Shown here: one piece after another, positions 52,176 to 61,318 of the stretch
Layout of the letters: each line of letters opens with the position of its first letter
How positions within the stretch are numbered: position 1 is the first letter of the stretch
NCBI RefSeq assembly: GCF_002892795.1
Contig: NZ_PJMC01000009.1
Span: 1 to 64,000 of the forward strand
Direction of reading: 5' to 3'
DNA: 64,000 bases
Origin: Arthrobacter sp. AFG20
GTDB lineage: Bacteria; Actinomycetota; Actinomycetes; Actinomycetales; Micrococcaceae
The notes under the pieces: model-generated
Seen by the model: only the letters and a program-made list of their open reading frames with translations
Database searches by the model: none
Told to the model about the DNA's origin: nothing
Program-made: the position numbers and the translations under genes

Positions 52176-53575
52176 GCACGGCATCATCCAGCACCCCTGC
52201 ATGGAGCACCTCAGGCAACGGCCGCGTTTACGACTTCGCCGGGATCGGCGTCGGGCCCTTCAACCTGGGGCTCGCCGCGCTGAGCGAACCGGTTGAAGGC
52301 CTGGACGGCGTGTTCCTCGAGCGCCGCGAATCCTTCGACTGGCATCCCGGCATGATGCTGGAGCCTGCCCACCTGCAGGTGCCGTTCATGGCGGACCTCG
52401 TGACGCTGGCGGATCCGACCTCACCGTACTCGTTCCTGAACTTCCTCAAGCAGACCGGGCGGCTCTACCGCTTCTACATCCGCGAAAACTTCTACCCCTT
52501 GCGGGCCGAGTACAACCAGTACTGCCAGTGGGTCGCGGGCCAATTGCGTTCGGTCCGGTTTGGCGCGGACGTCACCGAGGTGACTTACGACGACGGCGTG
52601 TACACGGTTGCGGTTGACGGCCCGGCCGGGCCGGAGGTGCTGCGTGCGCGCCGGCTGGTGCTCGGCACCGGAACATCGCCCTACGTCCCGGGATCATGCC
52701 GCGCGATCCTGGGGGCCGGGGGAGCGGTCCTCCACAACGCGGACTACCTGGCGCGGAAGAGCGAACTCCAGCAGCGGGGCAGCATCACCATCGTCGGCAG
52801 CGGGCAGAGTGCGGCAGAGATCTACTACGAACTGCTTCAGGACATCGACGTGCACGGGTACCAGCTCAACTGGGTCACGCGCTCAGGCAGGTTCTTCCCG
52901 CTGGAGTACACCAAGCTCACCCTGGAGATGACCTCGCCGGAGTACGTCGACTATTTTCACGGCCTCCCTCAGGAGCGTCGCGACTCACTCATCAGGAGCC
53001 AGAAGAACCTCTACAAGGGCATTAACTCCGAGCTCATCGACGCGATCTACGACCTGCTGTACACCAAGAGCCTCTCCGGCATGGTGGACACCCGGCTGCT
53101 CACGCATTCCACCGTGACCGGTGCCAGCTGGAACGCCTCTGCCGGGTCCCACACCCTGGAGCTGTCCCACGGGGAGCAGGGCACGGACTACTCGCTGGAG
53201 ACGGAGGCGGTGGTCCTGGCCACCGGATACGCGTACCGTGAGCCGTCGTTCCTGGCCGGCGTGCAGGAGCGCATTGCCCGGGACAGCGCCGGAAGGTTCG
53301 CCGTCCAGCGCAACTACAGCACCAGCGTCGAACCCGGCGAGATCTTCGTGCAGAACGCCGAACTCCACACCCACGGCTTCGTCACGCCGGACCTCGGCAT
53401 GGCCGCCTACCGGAACTCGTGCATCCTCCGGGACATCCTGGGACGCGAGGCCTATCCGGTGGAGCGCAGCATCGCTTTCCAGGAGTTCGGCGCGCCCTCG
53501 GATGCAGACATCGCGTCGCCCGCCGGAGCAACTGCCCGCGCCGGAGTAACTGCACAGGCGGAGGTGCCCGCATGA
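52172..53575 (+). CDS. desB: FAD-dependent N-hydroxylase of cadaverine (DesB-like; lysine/ornithine monooxygenase family)
   Basis: A 467-residue flavin N-monooxygenase. The FAD site is [16 protein letters not shown] near residue 22, the substrate region is [18 protein letters not shown], the NADPH site is [19 protein letters not shown], and the C-terminal motif is [12 protein letters not shown]. It hydroxylates the amine of cadaverine (or lysine) to give N-hydroxycadaverine. The start overlaps the desA stop (ATGA). Confidence 0.93.
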   Translation: MSTASSSTPAWSTSGNGRVYDFAGIGVGPFNLGLAALSEPVEGLDGVFLERRESFDWHPGMMLEPAHLQVPFMADLVTLADPTSPYSFLNFLKQTGRLYRFYIRENFYPLRAEYNQYCQWVAGQLRSVRFGADVTEVTYDDGVYTVAVDGPAGPEVLRARRLVLGTGTSPYVPGSCRAILGAGGAVLHNADYLARKSELQQRGSITIVGSGQSAAEIYYELLQDIDVHGYQLNWVTRSGRFFPLEYTKLTLEMTSPEYVDYFHGLPQERRDSLIRSQKNLYKGINSELIDAIYDLLYTKSLSGMVDTRLLTHSTVTGASWNASAGSHTLELSHGEQGTDYSLETEAVVLATGYAYREPSFLAGVQERIARDSAGRFAVQRNYSTSVEPGEIFVQNAELHTHGFVTPDLGMAAYRNSCILRDILGREAYPVERSIAFQEFGAPSDADIASPAGATARAGVTAQAEVPA

Positions 53576-54144
53576 GCTTCACGTTCCGCTGCGTCGACGC
53601 GGCCGCCGACGCGCCACTCATCCATAACTGGGTCACCCGCCCGTACGCCTCCTTCTGGGGGATGCTGAGCGTGACGCTCGAGGACGTCGTGGAGGAGTAT
53701 TCCAAAATCCAGTCCAGCGGACACCATCACGCGCTGCTGGGGATCGACGACGGCGTCCCCGCCTTCCTGATGGAGGAGTACCTGCCGGAGTCGTCGCCGC
53801 TCAACTGCGTCTACGCCGTCCAGCCCGGCGACATCGGCATGCACCTGCTGGTCGCCCCGCCGCAGGGAACGCCCCGACCGGGGTTCACGGCCGGCGTCAT
53901 GGAGTCCGTCCTGGACCGGCTCTTCCAAAAGCCCGGCGTGGAGCGCGTGGTGGTGGAGCCCGACGCCAGAAACACCAAGATCCACACCCTCAACACGCGG
54001 CTGGGCTTTGAGCCCGCCGGTGAGGTGACCCTTCCGGACAAGCAGGCCCTCCTGAGCTTCTGCACGCGCGAGTCATTCCACTCCGCACGCGCCGCCCGTT
54101 CCTTAACCCCAAAACGCCAGCCAACCCAGGGAGCATCACTGTGA
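53572..54144 (+). CDS. desC: GNAT-type acyltransferase of hydroxamate synthesis (DesC-like)
   Basis: A 190-residue protein of the IucB/DesC acetyltransferase group: [31 protein letters not shown], then [11 protein letters not shown] and the C-terminal [22 protein letters not shown] that binds the acyl-CoA. It acylates N-hydroxycadaverine with acetyl- or succinyl-CoA to make the hydroxamate unit. ATG 53572 overlaps the desB stop; the open frame upstream is in desB and not coding. Confidence 0.92.
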   Translation: MSFTFRCVDAAADAPLIHNWVTRPYASFWGMLSVTLEDVVEEYSKIQSSGHHHALLGIDDGVPAFLMEEYLPESSPLNCVYAVQPGDIGMHLLVAPPQGTPRPGFTAGVMESVLDRLFQKPGVERVVVEPDARNTKIHTLNTRLGFEPAGEVTLPDKQALLSFCTRESFHSARAARSLTPKRQPTQGASL

Positions 54145-55988
54145 CCGCCCTTGAACTTGAAACTGCCCTGACCGCAGACAGCGCGGCAGCCCACCTCACA
54201 CCCGAACGCTGGGCTGCTGCCAACAGGCACCTGGTCCGCAAAGCGCTCGCCGAGTTCTCGCACGAGCGGATCCTGGTTCCGGAGCCGGTGGGTGACAATG
54301 ACAGGAACAGCGAACGCGGGTACCGGGTGCGCAGCGACGACGGCACCGTTGAATACCGCTTCTCCGCCCGGATCCTGCAGCTGGACCACTGGTCCGTCGA
54401 CGCGGCTTCCATTACCTGCAGCCGCGACGGCCAAGCCGCCCCGCTGGACGCGCTGAGCTTCATCACCGAGCTCTCCGGAACCCTGGGCATCCGTCAGGAG
54501 ATGCTTCCGATCTACCTTGAGGAGATCAGCAGCACGCTCTCCAGCCATGCCTTCAAGCAGTGGGTGGGCCAGCCGTCGTCGGCCGAACTGGCGGCCGGCG
54601 TGACCGGCGGAGCGGACGCAGCCAGGGACTTCCAGGCGATTGAACGCAGCATGACCGAGGGGCATCCCTGTTTTGTGGCCAACAATGGCAGGCTGGGTTT
54701 CGGGATCGGTGACTACCGTGCCTTTGCCCCGGAGGCTGGAGCCCCGGTGCAGCTCGAATGGATCGCGGTGCACCACAGCAAAGCGGTTTTCACCTCCAGC
54801 GCGGGCCTGGACTACGCCGCCCACTTCGAAACCGAACTCGGCGCCGGCGCGGCGGCTTTCTTCGACGCCGGGCTCGGTGCCTTTGGCCTCGACCCGGCTG
54901 AGTACTTCCTGATGCCAGTCCACCCGTGGCAGTGGGAGAACAAGCTGACGGTCACGTTCGCGGCGGAGATCGCCCAGCGGCACATCGTCCACCTCGGAAC
55001 TGGGGCCGACAGTTACCAGGCCCAGCAGTCCATCCGCACGTTCTTCAACACCACCGCGCCGGATAAGACGTATGTCAAGACAGCCATGTCCGTCCTCAAT
55101 ATGGGGTTCATGCGCGGGCTGTCGCCGCAGTATATGAAGGCAACGCCGGCGATCAATGACTGGCTTCAGGACCTGATCGCCGGCGACGAGGCACTGCAGG
55201 GCCGCGGGCTCACCATGATCCGCGAAGTGGCAGCCATTGGTTACCATAACGGCTACTACGAGGCAGCCGCTGCTGAGGGCTCGTCGTACCGCAAGATGCT
55301 GTCCGCCCTGTGGCGGGAGAGCCCGCTGCCGCTGCTCAAGGACGGGCAGCAGCTGGCTACCATGGCCTCGCTCCTGCATGTCGACGCCGAGGGCAAACCC
55401 ATGGTGTCCGCGCTGATCGAGCAGTCCGGGCTGGAACCGGGGGCGTGGCTGCGGCAGTACTTCGAGGTGTACCTCGTGCCGCTGGTGCACTGCCTCTACC
55501 GCTACGAGCTCGCGTTCATGCCCCACGGCGAGAACGTGATCCTGGTCCTCGAGAACGGTGTGCCGGTCCGAGCCGTCATGAAGGACATCGCCGAGGAGAT
55601 TGTGGTGATGGGGGACAAGCTCGACCTCCCCGAAGCGGTTTCCCGGATCAAGGTGGACATTCCCGACGGCGACAAGGTCTTGTCCATCTTCACCGATGTC
55701 TTCGACTGTATCTTCCGCTTCCTCGCCGCCCTGCTGGAGGAAGACGGCATGCTCAGCGGCGAGGAGTTCTGGCGCACGGCGGCAGCAGCGGTTCGCGACT
55801 ACCAGGGTGAACACCCGGAACTGGCTGACCAGTTTGCCCGCCACGATTTGTTCGCCCCGGACTTCGAGCTGTCCTGCCTGAACCGGCTGCAGCTGCGCAA
55901 CAACCAGCAGATGCTGGACCTGGCTGACCCGTCCGGGGGCCTGCAGAAGGCGGGTAGGCTCGCGAATCCGCTGGCCAAATTCGCCTGA
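54141..55988 (+). CDS. desD: NRPS-independent siderophore synthetase (DesD-like, IucA/IucC family)
   Basis: A 615-residue NIS synthetase that joins hydroxamate units with ATP. It follows the Streptomyces DesD pattern closely: LVRKALAEFSHERIL, LPIYLEEISSTLSSH, FQAIERSMTEGHPCFVANNG, LMPVHPWQWENKLTV, AQQSIRTFFNTTAP, YVKTAMSVLNMGFMRGLSP and FMPHGENVILVLENG, ending LNRLQLRNNQQMLDLADPSG. The start is GTG 54141, overlapping the desC stop (GTGA). A desferrioxamine-like product is likely; a citrate-based one such as arthrobactin cannot be excluded by eye. No siderophore exporter or receptor gene is in the operon. Confidence 0.95.
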   Translation: MTALELETALTADSAAAHLTPERWAAANRHLVRKALAEFSHERILVPEPVGDNDRNSERGYRVRSDDGTVEYRFSARILQLDHWSVDAASITCSRDGQAAPLDALSFITELSGTLGIRQEMLPIYLEEISSTLSSHAFKQWVGQPSSAELAAGVTGGADAARDFQAIERSMTEGHPCFVANNGRLGFGIGDYRAFAPEAGAPVQLEWIAVHHSKAVFTSSAGLDYAAHFETELGAGAAAFFDAGLGAFGLDPAEYFLMPVHPWQWENKLTVTFAAEIAQRHIVHLGTGADSYQAQQSIRTFFNTTAPDKTYVKTAMSVLNMGFMRGLSPQYMKATPAINDWLQDLIAGDEALQGRGLTMIREVAAIGYHNGYYEAAAAEGSSYRKMLSALWRESPLPLLKDGQQLATMASLLHVDAEGKPMVSALIEQSGLEPGAWLRQYFEVYLVPLVHCLYRYELAFMPHGENVILVLENGVPVRAVMKDIAEEIVVMGDKLDLPEAVSRIKVDIPDGDKVLSIFTDVFDCIFRFLAALLEEDGMLSGEEFWRTAAAAVRDYQGEHPELADQFARHDLFAPDFELSCLNRLQLRNNQQMLDLADPSGGLQKAGRLANPLAKFA

Positions 55989-56001
55989 ACTCCGCCATCA
56001 A

Positions 56002-56025
56002 GCAGCACCGATTCATCGGTGCTGC
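56002..56025 (+). terminator. Hairpin terminating the siderophore operon
   Basis: GCAGCACCGA-TTCA-TCGGTGCTGC, a perfect 10-bp stem 14 bases after the desD stop. A T tract is missing, so termination efficiency is unclear. Confidence 0.65.
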
Positions 56026-56042
56026 GGGCTTAGGCTGTTGCC

Positions 56043-56846
56043 ATGACGCCCAACACCGCCAGACCCACAGCCCTCGTCACCGGCGCCACCGCGGGACTGG
56101 GGGCCGAATTCGCCCGCCAGCTCGCCGAAAAGGGGAACAACCTCGTGCTCGTGGCGCGCGACAAGGCACGGCTGCAGGCTACGGCCGACGAGTTGCAGCG
56201 GCGGTACGGAACCACAGCTGAGGTGCTGACCGCGGACCTGACCGACGACGGCGGCGTGGCCGCCGTCGTCGGACGCCTTTCCGACCCCTCACGGCCGGTG
56301 GACCTGCTGGTGAACAACGCCGGAATCGGGCTGCTGCACAACTTCGACGAGAACCCGATCGAGGACGAGAGGAAGCACCTGAAGCTGCACGTGCAGACGG
56401 CCATGGAGCTCAGCCACGCCGCCCTTCAGGGCATGCTGGCCCGCGGTTCCGGCCGGATCATCAACGTGGCCAGCGTGGCGGCTTTCCTTCCCCGCGGTTC
56501 CTACTCGGCAGCGAAGGCCTGGCTGCTCAGCTTCAGCCGCTGGGCGAACCTTGCCTACTCGCCCCGCGGCGTGAAGGTAACAGCCGTCTGCCCCGGATTT
56601 GTCCACACCGAGTTCCATGACCGGATGGGGATGGACAAGTCCGTGGCCCCTGGCTGGACGTGGCTGCGGCCGGGGCGCGTGGTCCGGGAAGCGCTGGCGG
56701 ACAATGAGCGCGGGAAGGCTGTTTCCATCCCGACCAAGCGCTACAAGGTGCTGGCCGCCGTCGTCCGCGTGGTGCCGGACAGGTTTACGGCCGGGCCGCC
56801 GCGCCGGCCGCATGAGCCGGGCGCCGGTTCCGGCGCGAGCGGATAA
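56043..56846 (+). CDS. Short-chain dehydrogenase/reductase
   Basis: A 267-residue classical SDR. The NAD(P) site is TGATAGLG at residues 13-20, VNNAG stabilises the sheet and the catalytic Ser-Tyr-Lys lies in NVASVAAFLPRGSYSAAKAW. A basic residue after the second strand (LVARDKARL) suggests NADP. The C-terminal tail is Pro/Gly-rich and its last 62 bases overlap the 3' end of the convergent FUSC gene. Substrate unknown. Confidence 0.92.
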   Translation: MTPNTARPTALVTGATAGLGAEFARQLAEKGNNLVLVARDKARLQATADELQRRYGTTAEVLTADLTDDGGVAAVVGRLSDPSRPVDLLVNNAGIGLLHNFDENPIEDERKHLKLHVQTAMELSHAALQGMLARGSGRIINVASVAAFLPRGSYSAAKAWLLSFSRWANLAYSPRGVKVTAVCPGFVHTEFHDRMGMDKSVAPGWTWLRPGRVVREALADNERGKAVSIPTKRYKVLAAVVRVVPDRFTAGPPRRPHEPGAGSGASG

Positions 56847-57870
56847 GCAGCACCACGAGGATTCCGACGCCGGCCCCCACCACGGTCTCGACGGCGCGTT
56901 CGACGATGAGCACCTGCGGGTCCGCCGGTGCCGCCAGCTGGGTCATCAGCAGGATCACCGGAGTGAACCAGACCATCGCCAGCCCGTAGTGCCGGGTCAT
57001 GAACAGCTCGGTGCCGAACTGGAAGACGATCACCAGCAGCGCCAGCACCGCGGCCTCCGCTCCCGGGAAAAAGTGCAGCGGAGCCCAAGGCCCGGGCAGA
57101 AGTACGACGGCGACCAGCACCAGCCCGAGGAACGTCCCCATGATCCTGTGGATGCCGCGGTGGACGCTGCTGGGCAGGTCCGCGCCGGCGAGGGGAACCG
57201 CCGCGGCGGCCATCGCCCAGTGCGGGTGGCCACTTCCGGTCAGGACGCCGATGGTGCCGGCGGCGCCGACGGCCAGCACGTAGCGGGAAGCGTGCAGGGC
57301 TGCCCGGCGGCGCAGTGCTCCCCGCAGCCGGGCGGACGGCCGCGCCGCGCCGCGCCGCCATGCCCTGCCGCGGACCCAGCCGCCGAATCCCACGAGCAGG
57401 GAGAAGGCGGCGGACCCGGCGGCGATGAGCAACGCAACGTACCAGGGTACGGCGGTGGGAACTGAGGCGCAGGCGCCCAGGGCAAGGATCCCGAAGAAGG
57501 GGCCGTTGGGCCGGAGATGGACCTTGTCCGAATAGACGGAACCCACGCCGGCCAGAAGGGCTTCGATGCCAACGAGCCACCATGAGTGCAGGCCGTTGAC
57601 CGAGAGGAACACGCCCACGGTCACGCCCGACAGCAGGACCAGTGCCGCCTGGAGCTGGTGTTTGAGCCGGAGCTGGTGCGGCTCCGAGCGGCCGTACATA
57701 CCGGTGAGCGCGCCGAACACGGCGTAAATGGTGAGCTCCGGCCTGCCGGCGAGCAGAAGGACGAGGGAGGGGACGGCCACGCTGATGGCCACACGCCATG
57801 CGGAGAGGTGGTCGTTGTTGGCGGGGCCCAGGCTGTGGAGCTGCCGCAGGTGGTGCACTACAGACTGCAC
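56785..57870 (-). CDS. FUSC-family membrane protein
   Basis: A 361-residue membrane protein with two groups of hydrophobic segments and the FUSC pattern (AWRVAISVAVPSLVLLLAG, AVFGALTGMYG; second half HWAMAAAAVPLAG and HRIMGTFLGLVLVAVVLLPG). Members resemble the aromatic acid exporter AaeB or fusaric-acid resistance proteins; the substrate is unknown. A basic linker (WRRGAARPSARLRGALRRR) separates the halves. Its 3' end overlaps the SDR gene by 62 bases on the opposite strand. Confidence 0.9.
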   Translation of the reverse strand: MQSVVHHLRQLHSLGPANNDHLSAWRVAISVAVPSLVLLLAGRPELTIYAVFGALTGMYGRSEPHQLRLKHQLQAALVLLSGVTVGVFLSVNGLHSWWLVGIEALLAGVGSVYSDKVHLRPNGPFFGILALGACASVPTAVPWYVALLIAAGSAAFSLLVGFGGWVRGRAWRRGAARPSARLRGALRRRAALHASRYVLAVGAAGTIGVLTGSGHPHWAMAAAAVPLAGADLPSSVHRGIHRIMGTFLGLVLVAVVLLPGPWAPLHFFPGAEAAVLALLVIVFQFGTELFMTRHYGLAMVWFTPVILLMTQLAAPADPQVLIVERAVETVVGAGVGILVVLLIRSRRNRRPAHAAGAAARP

Positions 57871-57967
57871 GGCACGTCCCTCTTCACCCTACGAAGGTAG
57901 CACCGCCGCAAAGATCTCACCGCGGGCTGCGTCACAAAGTGAGACAGGCAACAGGGCCGGTTCGACT

Positions 57968-58000
57968 GGGCAGCGCGAAGGCCAGGGCAGCGCGAAGGCC
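57968..58000. repeat. 17-bp tandem repeat
   Basis: GGGCAGCGCGAAGGCC occurs twice (57968-57983 and 57985-58000), separated by a single A. The second copy leads into the terminator stem that follows, so this may be a duplicated terminator arm. Confidence 0.8.
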
Positions 58001-58042
58001 CGTCCGGTACGCCCTCGGAAGGGGCACACCGGACGGGCCTTC
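57994..58042 (-). terminator. Terminator of the MFS transporter gene
   Basis: GAAGGCCCGTCCGGT (57994-58008) pairs perfectly with ACCGGACGGGCCTTC (58028-58042), leaving a 19-base loop. It lies 36 bases after the MFS stop and before the FUSC start on the minus strand. Confidence 0.8.
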
Positions 58043-58078
58043 AGTCGCGCCAGCCTTCGGCGCCAACAGCCTGCAGCA

Positions 58079-59704
58079 TCAGGCTCGGGCGGGCACCTTC
58101 AGTTCGTCGTCGCGGTTCAGTTCGTCGTCGAGGTCCTTACCCAGGTCCCGGTTCAGTTCATCGACGGTCTCGAACGGCAGTTCGTCGAGGTCAAGCAGCG
58201 GGTTCTCGTCCTGGGTGGCCACAAGTTCACGGGCCTCCGCCGGGGTGTCCACGCTGGGCATCGAGCCGGGCAGCGGGCGCTGGGCGGATTCCTTGAGGAA
58301 GTAGATGGCCACGGCACCAACGGCCGAGGTAGCCATCAGGTAGTAGGCAGGCATCATGTCGTTGCCGGTGGCGTTGATGAGGGCATCCACGATGAACGGC
58401 GTGGTGCCGCCGAAGATTGCCACGGAGAAGTTGTAGGCAATGCCCATGGCGCCGTAGCGGCTGGCCGTGGGGAACTGCGCCGGCAGTGCCGAAGCGAGGT
58501 TCGCAACGTAGAAGGTCACGGGGAACGCGATCAGCGACAGGCCGGCAAGGGTTGACCAGATGCTGCCGATGCCGATCAGCATGAACGCCGGGGCAGCCAG
58601 GACCACTGTGCTGACGGCACCGATCCAGAGAACCGGGCGGCGGCCGATGCGGTCGGAGAGCTTGCCGGTCAGCGGAATGCAAAGGCTCATGACCACGAGT
58701 ACCGGGATGGTCAGCAGCGTGCCGTGGACGGGGTCGTAACCCTTGGACTCGGTGAGGTACGTGGGCATGTAGGACGTCAGCGCATAGCCGGCCGTGTTCG
58801 CCGCGGCCACGAGGATCATGGCCACGACGATTGAGCGCCAGTAAGCCTTGACGATGCCCACAGGGCCCTTTGCCGCAGCGTCATCACCGGCGGCAGCATC
58901 CTTGGCGAGTTCCTCCTGGGCGTCCAGCGTGGCCTGGAACTGGGGCGACTCCTCAATCTTGCTTCGGAAGTACACGGCGATCAGGCCCAGGGGACCCGCG
59001 ATCAGGAACGGCAGGCGCCAGCCCCAGTCCTCCATGGCGGCCTGGCCCATGGTCAGCTGCAGCACAGACACCAGCGCGGCGCCCAAGGCGAAGCCGAGGT
59101 AACTGCCCATGTCCAGGAAGCTGGCGAAGAAGCCACGGCGCTTGTCAGGCGAGTACTCGCTCACAAAAGTGGTGGCGCCGGCGTATTCGCCGCCGGTGGA
59201 GAAACCCTGCACTAGCTTGAGCACCACCAGGAGGGCCGCTGCCCACATGCCGATCTGCGCGTAGCCGGGCAGCAGGCCGACGGCGAAGGTGCTCGCCGCC
59301 ATCAGCATCAGCGTGGCCGCCAGGACCTTCTGGCGGCCGACCTTGTCGCCGAGCCAGCCGAACACGACGCCGCCGAGCGGGCGGGCGATGAAGGTGGCAG
59401 CGAACGTGCCCAGGAGGAACAGCGTCTGCACGCTCTTGTCCGCTTCCGGCAGGAACACCGGCCCCATGGTGGTGATGAGGTAGCCGAACACGCCGACGTC
59501 GTACCACTCCATGGTGTTACCCACGATCGTGCCGCCGAGGGCCTTCTTGAGCATGGGCTGGTCAACGACGTTAACGTCGGATACCTTGAGCCGGCGCCGC
59601 GCGAGCAGCTTTGGTTTCTTCGCACCCCGGGGTGCGGCCTGGTCAGTTCCGCTGGCGTTCCTGGCGCCTGCTGAAGAGTCGGTCGTGCTTCGGTCTGTGG
59701 GCAT
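58079..59704 (-). CDS. MFS transporter, metabolite:H+ symporter type (ProP-like)
   Basis: A 541-residue, 12-segment transporter: ALGGTIVGNTMEWYDVGVFGYLIT in TM1, FIARPLGGVVFGWLGDKVGRQKVL in loop 2-3, GFSTGGEYAGATTFVSEYSPDKRRG in TM5 and GKLSDRIGRRPVL in the second half. The N-terminus (45 residues) and C-terminus (60 residues, Asp/Glu/Leu-rich, DLDDELNRDDELK) are long cytoplasmic tails. A long acidic C-terminus recalls the regulatory tail of ProP, though it is not clearly coiled-coil. ATG 59704 has AGGAG 9 bases upstream; ATG 59728 has none. Likely substrate is proline, betaine or an organic acid. Confidence 0.9.
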   Translation of the reverse strand: MPTDRSTTDSSAGARNASGTDQAAPRGAKKPKLLARRRLKVSDVNVVDQPMLKKALGGTIVGNTMEWYDVGVFGYLITTMGPVFLPEADKSVQTLFLLGTFAATFIARPLGGVVFGWLGDKVGRQKVLAATLMLMAASTFAVGLLPGYAQIGMWAAALLVVLKLVQGFSTGGEYAGATTFVSEYSPDKRRGFFASFLDMGSYLGFALGAALVSVLQLTMGQAAMEDWGWRLPFLIAGPLGLIAVYFRSKIEESPQFQATLDAQEELAKDAAAGDDAAAKGPVGIVKAYWRSIVVAMILVAAANTAGYALTSYMPTYLTESKGYDPVHGTLLTIPVLVVMSLCIPLTGKLSDRIGRRPVLWIGAVSTVVLAAPAFMLIGIGSIWSTLAGLSLIAFPVTFYVANLASALPAQFPTASRYGAMGIAYNFSVAIFGGTTPFIVDALINATGNDMMPAYYLMATSAVGAVAIYFLKESAQRPLPGSMPSVDTPAEARELVATQDENPLLDLDELPFETVDELNRDLGKDLDDELNRDDELKVPARA

Positions 59705-60163
59705 TTGGGCAACTCCTGTGGAGGTCATTTGCTTGCGACTTGTAGCTGCCCCGCTCCGGGCAGGCCTTCAATTTTACGGGATTTCCATGGATTTCGAGAG
59801 TTCGGTGCCGTATGATCCTCCGGTTTAGGGGGCCAAACGGGACTGAAGTCAGATTTGTTTTGGCCGATTTGGCCCCGCCATCATGCGGATTTTCCGCGGC
59901 GCCAGCGATCGTTATCAAACATTTTTGTGGAACTGTGCTTTTCAAGCCCGATTTTGCGCCGAATCCGGCCTTCCAGGCACCCCGATTCCGGTCCGCCGGG
60001 CGGGTGTAAACGGCGGCGGAGGGTCGTTGATTGAACCGTTCAGCCGCGGTACTCGTCTGATTGGTTAGGTCCAGGTTCAGGACCCGGGACGACGGACCGG
60101 GAGGGCGGGACTGAGCGTTCATAACTTCCAGACGGTTCATAACTTCCAGACAGGGTGTTCGCC
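59705..60163. other. Gene-free divergent region between MFS and DUF2231-like genes
   Basis: No gene supported. It contains a perfect 9-bp inverted repeat GGGGCCAAA (59829-59837) / TTTGGCCCC (59868-59876), a locally AT-richer stretch (59850-59950) that may hold promoters, and a tandem repeat GTTCATAACTTCCAGAC (60117-60133 and 60135-60151) just before the DUF2231-like gene. Confidence 0.55.
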
Positions 60164-60670
60164 ATGGACTACGAGATCAGCGGTCTGCCGATGCATGTGT
60201 TGCTCGTCCACGCCACGGTGGTCTTCGTTCCGCTCGCGGCCCTTTGCACGCTGCTGAGCCTTCTCTGGCCGGCCGCCCGACGGCGTTTGGGGATTGTCAC
60301 GCCACTGGTTGCCCTGATGGCTCTGATCCTGGTGCCGGTCACTGCGGCGGCCGGCGCGTGGCTCTTGGACCGTGTTGATGTCACACCGCGGATCAGTGCC
60401 CACATGCAGCTCGCCGGGATGCTCCTGCCGTGGGTGGTGGGCGTGTTCCTCGTGGCCCTGGCCCAGTGGCTGTGGTTCCGCTACGGCACCGCGCAGGCAG
60501 AGGGAATGAGGCGGCGAATGGGCACCGTCGGGTCCCGTATCGCGGGGATTGTCGCCGTCGTGGTCGCCCTGGTGCTCTGCGGTGGTGCCGTAGCCTCCGT
60601 GGCGATCGTCGGGGAAGCGGGATCCCGGGCGGTGTGGGAAGGATCCTTCCGGACCGGGGCCGACGACTGA
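60164..60670 (+). CDS. DUF2231-like four-helix membrane protein
   Basis: A 168-residue membrane protein with four hydrophobic segments. The N-terminus MDYEISGLPMHVLLVHATVVFVPLAAL carries the conserved Gly-Leu-Pro-x-His and second His of the DUF2231 family, which may bind haem or metal; a third histidine lies in RISAHMQLAGMLLPW. ATG 60164 with AGGGTG upstream is preferred over the GTG at 60155. Function unknown. Confidence 0.85.
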   Translation: MDYEISGLPMHVLLVHATVVFVPLAALCTLLSLLWPAARRRLGIVTPLVALMALILVPVTAAAGAWLLDRVDVTPRISAHMQLAGMLLPWVVGVFLVALAQWLWFRYGTAQAEGMRRRMGTVGSRIAGIVAVVVALVLCGGAVASVAIVGEAGSRAVWEGSFRTGADD

Positions 60671-60964
60671 ACGGGGCCGATGCCTCAGTAGTCTCTTCCC
60701 GGACGGCGTGATTCTGCCTAAGGTGGACCCATGGGAACACTGATCTTCGAGTAATGGACGCGCCATGGCGGCCATAGCCCGCTGTTAGGCCAGCCGCTTT
60801 TGGCCGCTGCGCCCGGCAATCGCCGCCGCAACCAACTCCGCCTATTCAGGTTTCTGGCTTCGCAATGATTCGTCGCTGGAGAAGCTCTTTTCTGCTATCC
60901 GGTGCCGGCGGAATCATGGATCTCATATGGGGACACTTCATTTCATCGCGGAAAGGAAGAACAA
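60671..60964. other. Gene-free stretch with a 7-codon frame
   Basis: No gene supported. An ATG at 60731 reads MGTLIFE and stops at 60752-60754; the same frame then continues with TRHGGHSPLLGQPLL to about 60865 before the next stop. This could be the remnant of a small gene broken by the stop, or chance. Confidence 0.35.
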
Positions 60965-61225
60965 ATGACCGACTCCCACAACGGAAGCAGCATCAAGCCG
61001 GATGTCGCTGCGCATCTGGCGGAATCGATGGACAGGCCGGCTCTGCCCACTCCCGAGACCCTGGCCGTGACAGCGGCAATGGGCGGGGCAAAGCAGTGGC
61101 CGGATGGCAACGGCAAACGGCGCCACCCCAAGGAACACGGCGCAAGCCCCGGCCGCGGGGGACAGGGTGCTGCTGTGACGGCAATCCACCGGACCGGCCG
61201 TCCGCAGATGCCGCACTCGTCCTGA
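60965..61225 (+). CDS. Small basic hypothetical protein
   Basis: An 86-residue protein, MTDSHNGSSIKPDVAAHLAE to QMPHSS, basic and Gly/Pro/His-rich in the second half, with no hydrophobic segment. AAGGAAG 7 bases upstream decides the start over 60902. It is followed directly by a terminator, supporting expression. No function recognised. Confidence 0.65.
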   Translation: MTDSHNGSSIKPDVAAHLAESMDRPALPTPETLAVTAAMGGAKQWPDGNGKRRHPKEHGASPGRGGQGAAVTAIHRTGRPQMPHSS

Positions 61226-61239
61226 TCATCTGGCAATAC

Positions 61240-61285
61240 GAAACAGCCTGGCGACGCCCGAATGCGGGCGACGCCAGGCGGTTTC
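61240..61285. terminator. Terminator between the small basic protein gene and ligD
   Basis: GCCTGGCGACGCCCG-AATG-CGGGCGACGCCAGGC, a 15-bp stem with one mismatch, flanked by GAAAC/GTTTC that extends it. Convergent position, so it can serve both genes. Confidence 0.8.
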
Positions 61286-61318
61286 ATGTGGCTGGCTTGA
61301 GCTGGCATGACGGGTCCG

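Noticed and set aside
53811-55844. 677-codon minus-strand frame inside the siderophore operon
   Set aside because: Antisense to desC/desD, which have complete motifs; no ribosome site or family match.
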